The notes below the pieces were generated by a model. The model did no database searches. It saw only the letters and a list, made by a program, of their open reading frames with translations, and was not told the DNA's origin. A stretch of 25,904 nt of DNA, from the NCBI GenBank assembly GCA_028718045.1, contig JAQUMQ010000001.1:1-25904 (forward strand). Direction: 5' to 3'. This DNA is from Actinomycetota bacterium. GTDB lineage: Bacteria; Actinomycetota; Humimicrobiia; Humimicrobiales; Humimicrobiaceae. Position numbers and translations under genes: made by a program. Positions 1 to 7,985 of the stretch are shown here, piece by piece (the stretch's first letter is position 1; each line of letters begins with the position of its first letter).

Positions 1-1
1 C

Positions 2-139
2 AAAGTGTTATTTATTTCGACCGTAAATCCCATATGGGCAAGCGAACTGAGTCTGATGTCTCAGGATATAATAAATAAGATAAACAGTTATTTAAATGAG
101 GACATTGTTTGCAAATTAAGGGTCAGGCCCGATCTTTAA
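2..139 (+). CDS. dciA: DciA (DUF721) C-terminal fragment, cut by window edge
   Basis: Frame 2 is open from the window edge to a TAA at 137-139, giving 45 residues. The visible peptide starts KVLFISTVNPIWASELSLMS and ends KLRVRPDL. This is the usual C-terminal pattern of DUF721/DciA: a beta strand, a W-A-x-E-L helix, a short helix of the 'INSYLNED' kind and a final positively charged strand. DciA is the helicase-loader-type protein of bacteria that lack DnaC or DnaI and binds the replicative helicase. The gene lying directly before gyrB is the common actinobacterial order (dnaA-dnaN-recF-dciA-gyrB-gyrA), which supports the call. The start and most of the protein lie outside the window. The call rests on pattern plus position, because 45 residues is little to judge from. 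Confidence 0.7.
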   Translation, partial: KVLFISTVNPIWASELSLMSQDIINKINSYLNEDIVCKLRVRPDL

Positions 140-244
140 GCTGATTGAATTATAAAATGATCGTAATCTTTAAAATCAACGAAATCAACAAACTATGAGT
201 GCCGTTTATTGTTTATAAATTTTGTCAATATATTCCAAAAGTAA

Positions 245-273
245 GTGAAATTAATCTTAAAGTCTGGTATAAT
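245..273 (+). promoter_or_regulatory. Candidate gyrB promoter (extended -10)
   Basis: TGG TATAAT at 265-273 is a perfect -10 hexamer with a TGn extension. GTGAAA at 245-250 lies 17 bp upstream and matches TTGACA at four of six positions. It would leave a leader of about 135 nt before the gyrB start. The rest of the dciA-gyrB gap (140-415) is AT-rich and shows no other clear signal. Confidence 0.5.
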
Positions 274-415
274 ACACTCAATAATTAACGTACGATTAAA
301 TAATTTAAGCTTGAATAAATTTTATTAATTTTGTTTGGGTAATAAGTTTAATAATTGATATTTAAGACAGCAAAGCTTGTTACCCTTTTATTTTGTAAGG
401 GGTAGGTGTTTTTTA

Positions 416-2320
416 TTGCCAGATTCAACTTATGATGCCAAGGATATAACGGTTCTTGAAGGATTATCTGCAGTCAGAAAAAGACCTGGAATGTATATAG
501 GTTCCACAGGGGCAAGAGGGCTGCATCATCTGATATACGAAGTTGTTGACAACAGCATCGATGAAGCAATGGCAGGATCTTGCGACAGCGTTCTTATCGT
601 TTTAAATAATGATAATTCCGTGACCGTGGTAGATAACGGCCGTGGTATTCCCGTTAAAAATATCGAAAAATATAACAGACCGGCAGTCGAAATTGTTCTT
701 ACCAAATTGCATGCCGGAGGTAAATTCGGCGGAGAAGGTTACAAGGTTTCCGGCGGTCTTCATGGAGTAGGCGTTTCTGTCGTCAATGCTCTTTCGGAAA
801 AATTGATTGTTTCAATCAGAAGAGACGGATTTGTTTTCAATCAAGAATTTCGGAAAGGAAATCCTGTCACCAATTTGGTCAGAGGAGAAGCTACGAACTC
901 ACACGGTACCGCAATTACATTTTGGCCGGATCCTGAAATTTTTGAAGAAATTGACTACAAGAGTGAAATATTATCAGCACGATTTAAGGAAATGGCTTTT
1001 TTAAATAAAGGCCTTAAAATTACCTTTATTGATAAAAGAGAGGATCCTGAAGAAAAGGAAGAGTTCCAGTACTCCGGAGGGATTCTAGACTTCATAAAAT
1101 ACCTGTGTGAAAAAAAGGATGTAATTCATAAAAAGATTATTTATATGGATAACCAGGATGGCAAGCAGGAAGTTGAAATAGCTATGCAATACACCGGAGG
1201 TTATGCGGAATCTATATTTTCGTTTGCCAATAATATAAATACCACCGAAGGCGGAACACACCTAAGTGGCTTTAAGGGTGCAATCACAAGAACAATAAAT
1301 GATTATGCCCGTAATTCGAACTTGCTTAAAGAAAAAGACGAAAACCTTCAGGGAGAAGATGTCAGGGAAGGTTTGACTGCCATAATAAGCGTAAGGCTTA
1401 AAGATCCTCAATTTGAAGGACAAACAAAAACCAAGCTGGGAAACAGCGAAATGAAAGGTTTTGTCGAATCGACGGTAAATACTAAGCTGGCTGAATTCTT
1501 TGAAGAAAATCCGGATGCAGCTAAAGCTATTGTGGCCAAATGCATAGATGCTGCTCACGCTAGAAGTGCCGCAAAGAAAGCCCGCGATTTGACACGCAAG
1601 AAATCAATACTCGAATCGGGGTCTCTGCCGGGAAAGCTTGCCGATTGTTCGATGAGCGAACCCGAATTTTGTGAACTTTTTCTTGTCGAAGGCGATTCGG
1701 CAGGAGGCAGCGCAAAACAAGCAAGGGATAGAAGATTTCAGGCGATACTTCCGCTTAAAGGCAAAATTTTAAATGTCGAAAAAGCAAGACTTCATAAGAT
1801 TTTATCAAGCGATGAGATAATGTATATGATAACCGCAATGGGAACTGGGATAAGCGATGAGTTCGATATAAAGAATGCCAGATATAATAAAATTGTAATA
1901 ATGACGGATGCGGATGTCGATGGCGCACATATTCGAACGCTTATTTTGACTTTTCTTTTCAGATACATGCCTAAATTAATAGAAGAAGGATATGTGTATA
2001 TAGCACAGCCACCGCTATACCAGGTAAAGGATTCCAAGAATACATACTATGCATATTCAGACGACGAGTTAAAAAAAATAATGGATAATATAGGCAATAA
2101 GAAAGCTATTGTGCAAAGGTACAAAGGTCTTGGAGAAATGGATGCCGAACAGCTTTGGGAAACAACAATGGATCCGGAAAAAAGAACTTTACTGAAAGTG
2201 GAAATCGAAGATTTGCTGATAGCCGATGACATATTCTCGACTTTAATGGGTGATAAAGTCGAACCAAGAAGAGAATTCATAGAAAAAAATGCAAAGGGTG
2301 TAGCATTCATCGATACTTGA
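416..2320 (+). CDS. gyrB: DNA gyrase subunit B
   Basis: ATPase subunit of DNA gyrase, which introduces negative supercoils as an A2B2 complex with GyrA. From the chosen start the protein has 634 residues, normal for the family. The GHKL ATPase shows a DNGRGIP motif and the lid GGLHGVG (113-119). The TOPRIM domain shows EGDSAGGSAKQ with catalytic Glu425 and the metal-binding DADVDGAH (Asp498, Asp500, Asp502). The C-terminal QRYKGLGEM tail contacts GyrA. I chose the TTG at 416 (protein MPDSTYDAKDITVLEG) because AAGGGGTAGG at 397-406 sits just upstream as ribosome binding site. A longer form from a TTG at 377 would add 13 residues unlike any GyrB and has no such site. gyrA follows after 134 bp. 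There is no E. coli-type insertion in the TOPRIM region. Confidence 0.97.
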   Translation: MPDSTYDAKDITVLEGLSAVRKRPGMYIGSTGARGLHHLIYEVVDNSIDEAMAGSCDSVLIVLNNDNSVTVVDNGRGIPVKNIEKYNRPAVEIVLTKLHAGGKFGGEGYKVSGGLHGVGVSVVNALSEKLIVSIRRDGFVFNQEFRKGNPVTNLVRGEATNSHGTAITFWPDPEIFEEIDYKSEILSARFKEMAFLNKGLKITFIDKREDPEEKEEFQYSGGILDFIKYLCEKKDVIHKKIIYMDNQDGKQEVEIAMQYTGGYAESIFSFANNINTTEGGTHLSGFKGAITRTINDYARNSNLLKEKDENLQGEDVREGLTAIISVRLKDPQFEGQTKTKLGNSEMKGFVESTVNTKLAEFFEENPDAAKAIVAKCIDAAHARSAAKKARDLTRKKSILESGSLPGKLADCSMSEPEFCELFLVEGDSAGGSAKQARDRRFQAILPLKGKILNVEKARLHKILSSDEIMYMITAMGTGISDEFDIKNARYNKIVIMTDADVDGAHIRTLILTFLFRYMPKLIEEGYVYIAQPPLYQVKDSKNTYYAYSDDELKKIMDNIGNKKAIVQRYKGLGEMDAEQLWETTMDPEKRTLLKVEIEDLLIADDIFSTLMGDKVEPRREFIEKNAKGVAFIDT

Positions 2321-2329
2321 TTTATAAAT

Positions 2330-2355
2330 TCCGGCATAATCATTTCCGGATTTTT
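2330..2355 (+). terminator. Weak hairpin plus T-run after gyrB
   Basis: TCCGG (2330-2334) pairs with CCGGA (2346-2350) across an 11-nt loop, followed directly by five T. The stem is only 5 bp, so at most it is a partial terminator. It may lower read-through from gyrB into gyrA. Confidence 0.3.
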
Positions 2356-2454
2356 AAGATATATGCACGATATATTTTTTACGATTTTTTACGAATGTAA
2401 ATTTTTTAAACAGTAAATAAATTTTATACAAAATTTTTAATTATAAGGAAATGA

Positions 2455-4887
2455 ATGGTTTTTGAAATAAGAGGAAAAATTAAAAATGTCGGCATAGAGT
2501 CCGAAATGCAGGACAGCTATTTAAGCTATGCCATGAGTGTTATTGTAGGTCGCGCACTTCCAGACGTAAGAGATGGGCTCAAACCTGTTCACCGAAGAAT
2601 CTTGTATGCTATGAATGATATGGGGATGAGGCACAATACTCCTTTCAAAAAAAGTGCCCGTATCGTTGGCGAGGTTTTGGGAAAGTATCATCCTCACGGA
2701 GATACCGCAGTTTATGATTCCATGGTTAGGATGGCTCAGGATTTTTCAATCAGATATCTTTTAGTTGATGGTCATGGAAATTTCGGTTCGATAGACGGTG
2801 ACAGTCCTGCAGCCATGAGGTATACGGAAGCAAGGCTTTCTGAGTTTGCCGAAGAATTGCTTACCGATATGGATAAGGAAACCGTTGATTTTATCGATAA
2901 CTTCGACAGCTCATTAAAGGAACCGGTAATTCTTCCCGCAAAAATTCCGAATCTGCTCGTAAACGGTTCTTCAGGTATTGCGGTTGGAATGGCAACGAAT
3001 GTCCCGCCGCATAACTTGGGAGAGGTAATCGATGGAGTCATAGCTTATATAGACAATAAAGATATATCGATATCGGACCTGCTTAAAAAAGTCAAGGGAC
3101 CGGATTTTCCTACTGGCGGCAAAATTATGGGTATGAAAGGTATAGTAAATGCTTATAATACGGGAAGGGGTATACTTACCGTCAGAGGCAGCGTTCACAT
3201 TGAACAAACCAAAAAGCAAAGACAGCAGATAATAATAAGCGAAATACCTTATCAAGTTAATAAAACGACACTCATAGAAAAAATAGTAGAAAATGTTAAG
3301 GAAAAAAGGATCGAAGGTATCAGTGACTTAAGAGACGAATCCGATAAAAGCGGAATGAGGATAGTCATAGAAGTCAAAAGAGAAGCCGACCCCAATATAG
3401 TAATTAATCAGCTTTATAAACATTCACAGCTTGAATCAACTTTTGGGGTAATCATGCTTGCCTTGGTTAATGGTATTCCAAGGACCTTGAATTTGAAAGA
3501 AATGATTTGTGAATTCGTAAAGCATAGATATGATGTCGTCGTAAAAAGGACAAAATATGAGTTGAGGAAAGCCGAAGAAAGAGCTCACATACTGGAAGGC
3601 TTGCTTATCGCTCTTGATAATCTTGATGCCGTAATAAAACTCATTAGGTCTTCAAAAGATGTTCCTACCGCGAAAGAAGGTCTTGTGTCCAAGTTCAATC
3701 TGACTGAAATCCAGGCACAAGCGATACTCGAAATGAGGCTGCAAAGGCTTACTGCTCTGGAACGCGACAAGATAAAACTTGAGCACAAAGAGCTTACGGA
3801 GAAGATAAAGTATCTTAAGGAACTACTTGAAAACGATGATTTGCTTTACGGTGTTATAAAAGATGAACTAAAGGAAATAAAGAAGAAATATGCGGACGAG
3901 AGAAGATCAGAAATAACGGCTGAAGTATCTGATCTTGAAATAGAAGATCTTATTGCAGAGGAAGAAAACGTAATTTCTATCACACATAGTGGTTATATAA
4001 AAAGGCTGCCTGTCACGACATACAGGAAACAAAACAGAGGAGGCCGCGGAGTAACGGGTATGAATCTTAAGGAAGAAGACTTCGTCGAGCATTTATTCAT
4101 ATCTTCAACCCATAATTATATAATGTTCTTCTCGAATTTTGGCAAGGTATACAGGCTTAAGGTATTTGAAATACCCGAAGGAAGCAAAGCTTCGAAGGGT
4201 AAGGCAATCGTGAATATACTGCCTTTTAAACAAAATGAAAAGGTAATGGCTGTAATTGCGGTTAAAGAATATGGCGAAGATGATTATTTGATAATGGCAA
4301 CAAAGAAAGGTTACGTCAAAAAGACTTCGATAAAAGAATATGATACTTCAAGAAAAGAAGGAATTGCGGCAATTACCTTAAAGGAAAAAGACGAGCTTAT
4401 CGAAGTTAAAAAAACAAGCGGAAAAGACGATGTTATGCTTATTACCAAAAATGGGCAATGCATTAGATTTAGCGAAACCGATTGCAGACATATGGGCAGG
4501 ACCGCTCAAGGCGTTATAGGAATGAGGCTCAAAAAGGGCGATGAAGTTTTGGCAATGGCTGTAGTCAGAGATATTAACAGTGACTTGTTTGTCCTAACCG
4601 ATAACGGATATGGCAAAAGAACTCCCGTTTCCGATTTTACGAGATTTCATAGAGGTGGCAAGGGTGTAAGAGCCATAATAATTACAGAGAAAAAAGGCAA
4701 GATATCCGGTGCGGGCATTTTAAGAGAGGATTATGATGTAATGATAATGTCGATAAACGGCATTCTCATACGGATCAATGCAAGCAACATATCAAAATAC
4801 GGAAGAGCAAGTCAGGGAGTGAAATTAATGAATCTTGAAGAAGGTGATAAAGTTGCTTCGGCTGCATTTGTGGCTCCGGAAGACTAG
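2455..4887 (+). CDS. gyrA: DNA gyrase subunit A
   Basis: DNA breakage and wrapping subunit of gyrase, 810 residues. The N-terminal signature QDSYLSYAMSVIVGRALPD is followed by DGLKPVHRRI. The catalytic tyrosine is Tyr123 in AAMRYTEARL. The quinolone-resistance region reads HPHGDTAVYDSM, with Thr84 and Asp88 at the places of E. coli Ser83 and Asp87. The C-terminal beta-pinwheel carries the GyrA box as QNRGGRG (526-532), which marks gyrase rather than topoisomerase IV; the second residue (N for R/K) is a variant. The ATG at 2455 lies 5 nt behind AAGGA (2445-2449). An out-of-frame ATG at 2451 has slightly better spacing but reads only three codons before a stop. No second parC/parE-type pair is in the window. 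Confidence 0.97.
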   Translation: MVFEIRGKIKNVGIESEMQDSYLSYAMSVIVGRALPDVRDGLKPVHRRILYAMNDMGMRHNTPFKKSARIVGEVLGKYHPHGDTAVYDSMVRMAQDFSIRYLLVDGHGNFGSIDGDSPAAMRYTEARLSEFAEELLTDMDKETVDFIDNFDSSLKEPVILPAKIPNLLVNGSSGIAVGMATNVPPHNLGEVIDGVIAYIDNKDISISDLLKKVKGPDFPTGGKIMGMKGIVNAYNTGRGILTVRGSVHIEQTKKQRQQIIISEIPYQVNKTTLIEKIVENVKEKRIEGISDLRDESDKSGMRIVIEVKREADPNIVINQLYKHSQLESTFGVIMLALVNGIPRTLNLKEMICEFVKHRYDVVVKRTKYELRKAEERAHILEGLLIALDNLDAVIKLIRSSKDVPTAKEGLVSKFNLTEIQAQAILEMRLQRLTALERDKIKLEHKELTEKIKYLKELLENDDLLYGVIKDELKEIKKKYADERRSEITAEVSDLEIEDLIAEEENVISITHSGYIKRLPVTTYRKQNRGGRGVTGMNLKEEDFVEHLFISSTHNYIMFFSNFGKVYRLKVFEIPEGSKASKGKAIVNILPFKQNEKVMAVIAVKEYGEDDYLIMATKKGYVKKTSIKEYDTSRKEGIAAITLKEKDELIEVKKTSGKDDVMLITKNGQCIRFSETDCRHMGRTAQGVIGMRLKKGDEVLAMAVVRDINSDLFVLTDNGYGKRTPVSDFTRFHRGGKGVRAIIITEKKGKISGAGILREDYDVMIMSINGILIRINASNISKYGRASQGVKLMNLEEGDKVASAAFVAPED

Positions 4888-5019
4888 GGCTATGTGGTTT
4901 TCGGCTGCATTTTGATTTTAATATAAAACAAACTTTAATGGTATTTAGCAATATTTTTAATTCTTTTTTATTTTATTGTTTTAATTGTTGGATATAAATA
5001 ATATAATATTTTTAATAAA

Positions 5020-5057
5020 AAACCGTGTAAGAGATATTTAAGGAAAAATACAGGTTT
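5020..5057 (+). other. Bulged stem-loop in the gap after gyrA
   Basis: AAACC-G-TGTA (5020-5029) pairs with TACAGGTTT (5049-5057), nine base pairs with one bulged G, and a loop containing AAGGAAAA. It lies in the 259-bp gap between gyrA and the next gene, 90 nt before that gene's start. It could be a weak terminator for gyrA or a leader structure. Nothing else in the gap is convincing; the AT-rich stretch 4981-5010 holds several TATAAT-like hexamers without a good -35. Confidence 0.3.
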
Positions 5058-5146
5058 ATTTCTCATCTTTTTATTATAATTTTATTGGTTTTGAAAATAA
5101 GAATTATTTAACAAGTTTATTAATTGGCGACAGGAGGAACAGGGAA

Positions 5147-5536
5147 ATGGCAGAACAAAAACAAACAGTGGTAGATGCGGAATTTAACGCAAAAAGTTCT
5201 ACAGGAATGGAACCAAAAATAGCGTGTCTTTTAGCTTATTTATTTGGCTGGCTTGGCGGACTTATCATTTTTTTGATTGAAAAGGAAAACAAGTTTGTAA
5301 AGTTCCATGCACTTCAAGCCTTGATACTTGGTATAATAGAAATAATATGCTTTATCGGCATTTCTGTATTGTTGGGAATGATTCCTTATGTCGGATGGTT
5401 CTTATTTTCATGGCTAGGTTGGGTTCTTGGTGCAGTGTGCTACATATTTGCGATTATAGCAATTATTAAGAGCTTCAATGGTGAAAGATACTACATTCCA
5501 TTTCTGAGAAGTTTGGTTAATAAATACAATAAATAA
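5147..5536 (+). CDS. DUF4870/Tic20-like small membrane protein
   Basis: A 129-residue membrane protein of unknown function. After a polar N-terminus of about 25 residues come three hydrophobic segments: roughly 26-47 (IACLLAYLFGWLGGLIIFLI), 60-80 and 84-108. The linker ENKFVKFHALQAL (46-60) matches the conserved 'E-x-N-x-F-V-R-F-H-A-x-Q' stretch between the first two helices of DUF4870/Tic20-like proteins. This family is widespread in bacteria and its biochemical role is not settled. The start is secure: AGGAGG at 5132-5137, 9 nt before the ATG. The gene ends just before a very strong terminator, so it looks like a single-gene unit. The family call is by pattern. Confidence 0.75.
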   Translation: MAEQKQTVVDAEFNAKSSTGMEPKIACLLAYLFGWLGGLIIFLIEKENKFVKFHALQALILGIIEIICFIGISVLLGMIPYVGWFLFSWLGWVLGAVCYIFAIIAIIKSFNGERYYIPFLRSLVNKYNK

Positions 5537-5548
5537 TCGATTTTTCAC

Positions 5549-5610
5549 AATAAACTTACTGAAGCATATTTTTTTATTTAAGTTTAGCTCTTCGGTAAGT
5601 TTATTTTTTA
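5549..5610 (+). terminator. Strong intrinsic terminator
   Basis: A 16-bp stem pairs 5549-5564 with 5590-5605, perfect but for one G-U pair. The loop is 25 nt and T-rich, and the 3' arm runs into a T-run at 5602-5609. It ends the transcript of the DUF4870-like gene. The A-rich 5' flank means it could also work on the other strand. Confidence 0.85.
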
Positions 5611-5664
5611 TTATAAAAATTACCTTAAATTTTAAATCAAAAAATAATTTAAGGAGGGTGATGC

Positions 5665-6114
5665 ATGGATAAAACAGTAGTTCAAAGAAGAATAATAAAG
5701 AGCATAAGCGAGTGGTCTGTCTTTAAAATTGCCATTGTGGCTTACTTGATCGTTTTTATACTTTCTGTAATAATTTTTGGGATTATTGCTGTTATTACAT
5801 GGGCGGGATTTAAAGCTTCCGGAATCAATTTAAATAATCTGTTTGCCAATACGAATTTTGGATCCATGCTTTCGGGATTTGGAATAAAGTTGCCTAATTT
5901 GAATATTGTTTTTGGGACGGGCGGTATTGTAGGGATAGTATTATTTATAGTATTCGGACTGCTTTTTTCGGTGGTTTATGCTGCGATAGCTGTTTTTTGG
6001 ACATGGATATTTAATGTGATTATAAAAATAAGCGGTGGTCTTGAAATAAGATATACTGAAAGAATAACCAAGGTCGAAAATAAAATCCTCGAAAATACCC
6101 CGACAAATAATTAA
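5665..6114 (+). CDS. DUF3566-like membrane protein
   Basis: A 149-residue protein with a short basic N-terminus and two long hydrophobic regions (about 21-47 and 84-121), joined by an outer loop with FANTNFGSMLSGFG. It ends in a soluble tail with the motif GGLEIRYTE. The features SEWSVFKIAIVAYLIVF near the start, and an amphipathic 'GGLE' sequence after the last helix, match the actinobacterial DUF3566 family, whose gene usually lies directly downstream of gyrA. Here it is two genes after gyrA and just before the tRNA-Ile/Ala pair, which is the same neighbourhood. The function is unknown. The start is supported by AAGGAGG at 5651-5657, 7 nt upstream of the ATG. Confidence 0.72.
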   Translation: MDKTVVQRRIIKSISEWSVFKIAIVAYLIVFILSVIIFGIIAVITWAGFKASGINLNNLFANTNFGSMLSGFGIKLPNLNIVFGTGGIVGIVLFIVFGLLFSVVYAAIAVFWTWIFNVIIKISGGLEIRYTERITKVENKILENTPTNN

Positions 6115-6251
6115 TTAAGCATAAATATAGTATCTGATTATTGCCCTTAAAATTCACAAATATATTTTGCTGCCAGTGTTGTATTGTCTGACGGTGTAGC
6201 ATTTATGCTTCAAGCATTCTTTTATAAGGTGATTCCTAAGGTAATTAGTCA

Positions 6252-6280
6252 TTGACAAAAGTGCAGCAAATTGATATTTT
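6252..6280 (+). promoter_or_regulatory. Promoter of the tRNA-Ile/tRNA-Ala unit
   Basis: A perfect -35 TTGACA (6252-6257), a 17-bp spacer, and TATTTT at 6275-6280 with a TGA extension directly before it. The expected transcription start is near 6287, about 17 nt before the first tRNA base. The remainder of 6115-6303 shows no other feature. Confidence 0.7.
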
Positions 6281-6303
6281 ATCGCTTGCATGTTTTTTCT
6301 TTA

Positions 6304-6380
6304 GGGCGTATAGCTCAGTTGGTTAGAGCGCGTCCCTGATAAGGACGAGGTCTCTGGTTCGAGTCCAGATACGCCCACCA
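6304..6380 (+). tRNA. tRNA-Ile (GAT anticodon)
   Basis: A 77-nt cloverleaf with encoded CCA. Acceptor GGGCGTA pairs with TACGCCC. The D arm is AGCTCAGTTGGTTAGAGC. The anticodon stem CGTCC/GGACG encloses loop CTGATAA with anticodon GAT. The T arm is CTGGTTCGAGTCCAG, then discriminator A and CCA. It shares a promoter with tRNA-Ala, 71 bp downstream. Such an Ile-Ala pair after gyrA is common in actinobacteria, while in many other bacteria the pair lies inside rRNA operons. Confidence 0.97.
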
Positions 6381-6451
6381 ATTGACATTTGATTTTTTTT
6401 TATTTTTTATATATCCTTATCATTTGTCATAGATGGCGTAACCTGATATGT

Positions 6452-6527
6452 GGGGGTGTAGCTCAGCTGGGAGAGCACCTGCCTTGCAAGCAGGGGGTCA
6501 GCGGTTCGATCCCGCTCATCTCCACCA
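6452..6527 (+). tRNA. tRNA-Ala (TGC anticodon)
   Basis: A 76-nt cloverleaf with encoded CCA. Acceptor GGGGGTG pairs with CATCTCC with two G-U pairs. The anticodon stem CCTGC/GCAGG encloses the loop with anticodon TGC. The T arm is GCGGTTCGATCCCGC. It lies directly behind tRNA-Ile, so the two are probably one transcript. No T-run terminator follows; instead the repeat-bearing region begins about 20 nt later. Confidence 0.96.
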
Positions 6528-6550
6528 TTTAAGAATTTTAAAGAACTTCC

Positions 6551-6726
6551 GGTTCCTCGCCAAAAACAGGTTCTTCGCGGTTCTTCGCCAATTAACGGGG
6601 GCATTAGTTCTAATGGAACTCCACCAAAAACGGGGGCATTAATCCTAACAGCACAGAGCTCTAACTCTTAACCTGTAGTTTTCAAAGTTCCGGAATTTTT
6701 CTAAATAACGGGACATTTCGCTCTGA
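6551..6726 (+). repeat. Degenerate REP-like repeat cluster
   Basis: GGTTCYTCGC occurs three times (6551-6560, 6569-6578, 6579-6588). Each set is followed by CCAAAAACAGG, or CCAATTAACGGGGGCATTA (6587-6605). A third version, GGAACTCCACCAAAAACGGG plus GGCATTA, spans 6615-6642. A fourth, weaker one, TAACGGGACATTTCGCTCTGA, lies at 6706-6726. Between units, AGTTC-TAATG-GAACT (6606-6620) is a perfect small hairpin. So a module of about 30 bp is present in three to four decayed copies. This resembles REP-type or transposon-end debris; no transposase is nearby. The rest of the 469-bp gap (6727-6996) is AT-rich with no gene seen. Confidence 0.6.
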
Positions 6727-6915
6727 CAATAGGTTCCAAGTTCCGTCACCAAGTTTTTTACGACAATAATGTCAACTGATTTTATGATATTTAATAATAT
6801 GATTATTGGTTTTTGGATAATTATTTTTACTTCTTATTGCTGAAAATAATCATTGATTTTATTCGTTTTGTAACCAGTTGATTCTTTTTAAAATTTAAAA
6901 AATTAATAAAATTTT

Positions 6916-6924
6916 TGGTAAAAT
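6916..6924 (+). promoter_or_regulatory. Possible extended -10 before the mutarotase-like gene
   Basis: TGG TAAAAT (6916-6924) is an extended -10 about 70 nt before the start at 6997. No good -35 hexamer lies at the right distance, so this rests on the -10 alone. Confidence 0.3.
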
Positions 6925-6996
6925 AATTATTCAGGATTAAAAAAATTTTATACAACGATACTTTTAAAAAAGAAAAGGTTGCTTAAGGAGAAAATT

Positions 6997-7923
6997 ATGG
7001 AATATAAAGATAAATTCAAATATGGCGGATGGGAAAACTGCATAAGGCTTAGCAACGGTAAAATTGAATTGGTTGCCACAACCGATGTAGGTCCCAGAAT
7101 AATAAGATTGGGAAAAGTTAACGGCAAGAACCTTTTTAAAGAATTTAAAAATCAGCTTGGTTCAAACGGCGGTGGCGAATGGAAATCATATGGCGGAATA
7201 AGGTTATGGCACGCACCCGAATCATCTCCAAGGACTTACTGCCCTGATAATTTTCCTGTTGGATATTTTTGGGACGGCAAAACATTGAAATTAAGCCAAA
7301 AAACAGAAAAGACAACCGGCATTAAAAAAGAAATGGAAGTCAGCATGGATGAAAATAATAATTATGTTAAGATAGTTTACAGGCTTATTAATAAAAATTT
7401 ATGGGATATCGAAATTTCACCATGGGCGATTACAGTAATGGCTGAGAATTCCTTGGCGATTGTCCCTCAAGAGCCGTATCGATGCGGAAGGGAAAATCTT
7501 TTACCTGTCAGACCTTTATCGTTATGGGGTTATACAAAAATGCAGGATTCAAGGTGGACATGGGGTGACCGATACATTATTCTTAAGCAGGATCCCAAAT
7601 CAAGATCAAACCAGAAAATAGGCGTTTTAAATTCTGCCGGATGGATGGCAGGATATAACGAGGGGGAAGTATTGATAAAAAGATATGACTTTAATTCCGA
7701 ATTTTATTACCCTGATTTCAATTGCAACACCGAGGTATATACTGACCAGGATATTCTGGAACTTGAAACATTAGGACCCCTTACCATACTGGAACCGGAA
7801 ACCGAAATAGAGCATATAGAGCATTTATTTTATTTTAAAGCATTTATCGAAAATACAGAAAAATCCATAGATGATAATTTGATTCCGCTTATAAAAGAAA
7901 CTGACAAATTTATAAACTTTTAA
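6997..7923 (+). CDS. Galactose mutarotase-like (DUF4380-type) protein
   Basis: A 308-residue soluble protein with no signal peptide. The early stretch TDVGPRIIRLG and the core GGIRLWHAPESSPRTY, followed by PDNFPVGYFW, match beta-sandwich proteins of the aldose-1-epimerase/galactose-mutarotase superfamily, of the DUF4380 kind. In these a conserved His in 'G-G-x-R-L-W-H-A-P-E' lies in the sugar-binding face. Substrate and reaction are not known for this subgroup; binding or epimerising a sugar is the family expectation. I chose the ATG at 6997 because AAGGAG (6985-6990) sits 6 nt before it. A TTG at 6979 would overlap that site. The next gene begins 62 bp later on the same strand, so the two may be co-transcribed. 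Confidence 0.65.
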   Translation: MEYKDKFKYGGWENCIRLSNGKIELVATTDVGPRIIRLGKVNGKNLFKEFKNQLGSNGGGEWKSYGGIRLWHAPESSPRTYCPDNFPVGYFWDGKTLKLSQKTEKTTGIKKEMEVSMDENNNYVKIVYRLINKNLWDIEISPWAITVMAENSLAIVPQEPYRCGRENLLPVRPLSLWGYTKMQDSRWTWGDRYIILKQDPKSRSNQKIGVLNSAGWMAGYNEGEVLIKRYDFNSEFYYPDFNCNTEVYTDQDILELETLGPLTILEPETEIEHIEHLFYFKAFIENTEKSIDDNLIPLIKETDKFINF

Positions 7924-7985
7924 AAGAGTATCTGTGCAAATCAAAGCAAATCCAGGTTGTAATTAATTAATCCGGAGATATCTGC

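Noticed and set aside
377..415. N-terminal extension of GyrB from a TTG at 377
   Set aside because: The ribosome binding site lies inside this stretch and the added 13 residues are not GyrB-like.
6407..6642. Open frames on both strands over tRNA-Ala
   Set aside because: They run through the tRNA and the repeat cluster; the apparent peptides are translations of RNA-gene sequence often mis-annotated as proteins.
6551..6642. CRISPR array
   Set aside because: The repeated units are short, unevenly spaced and degenerate; there are no unique spacers of constant length and no cas genes.
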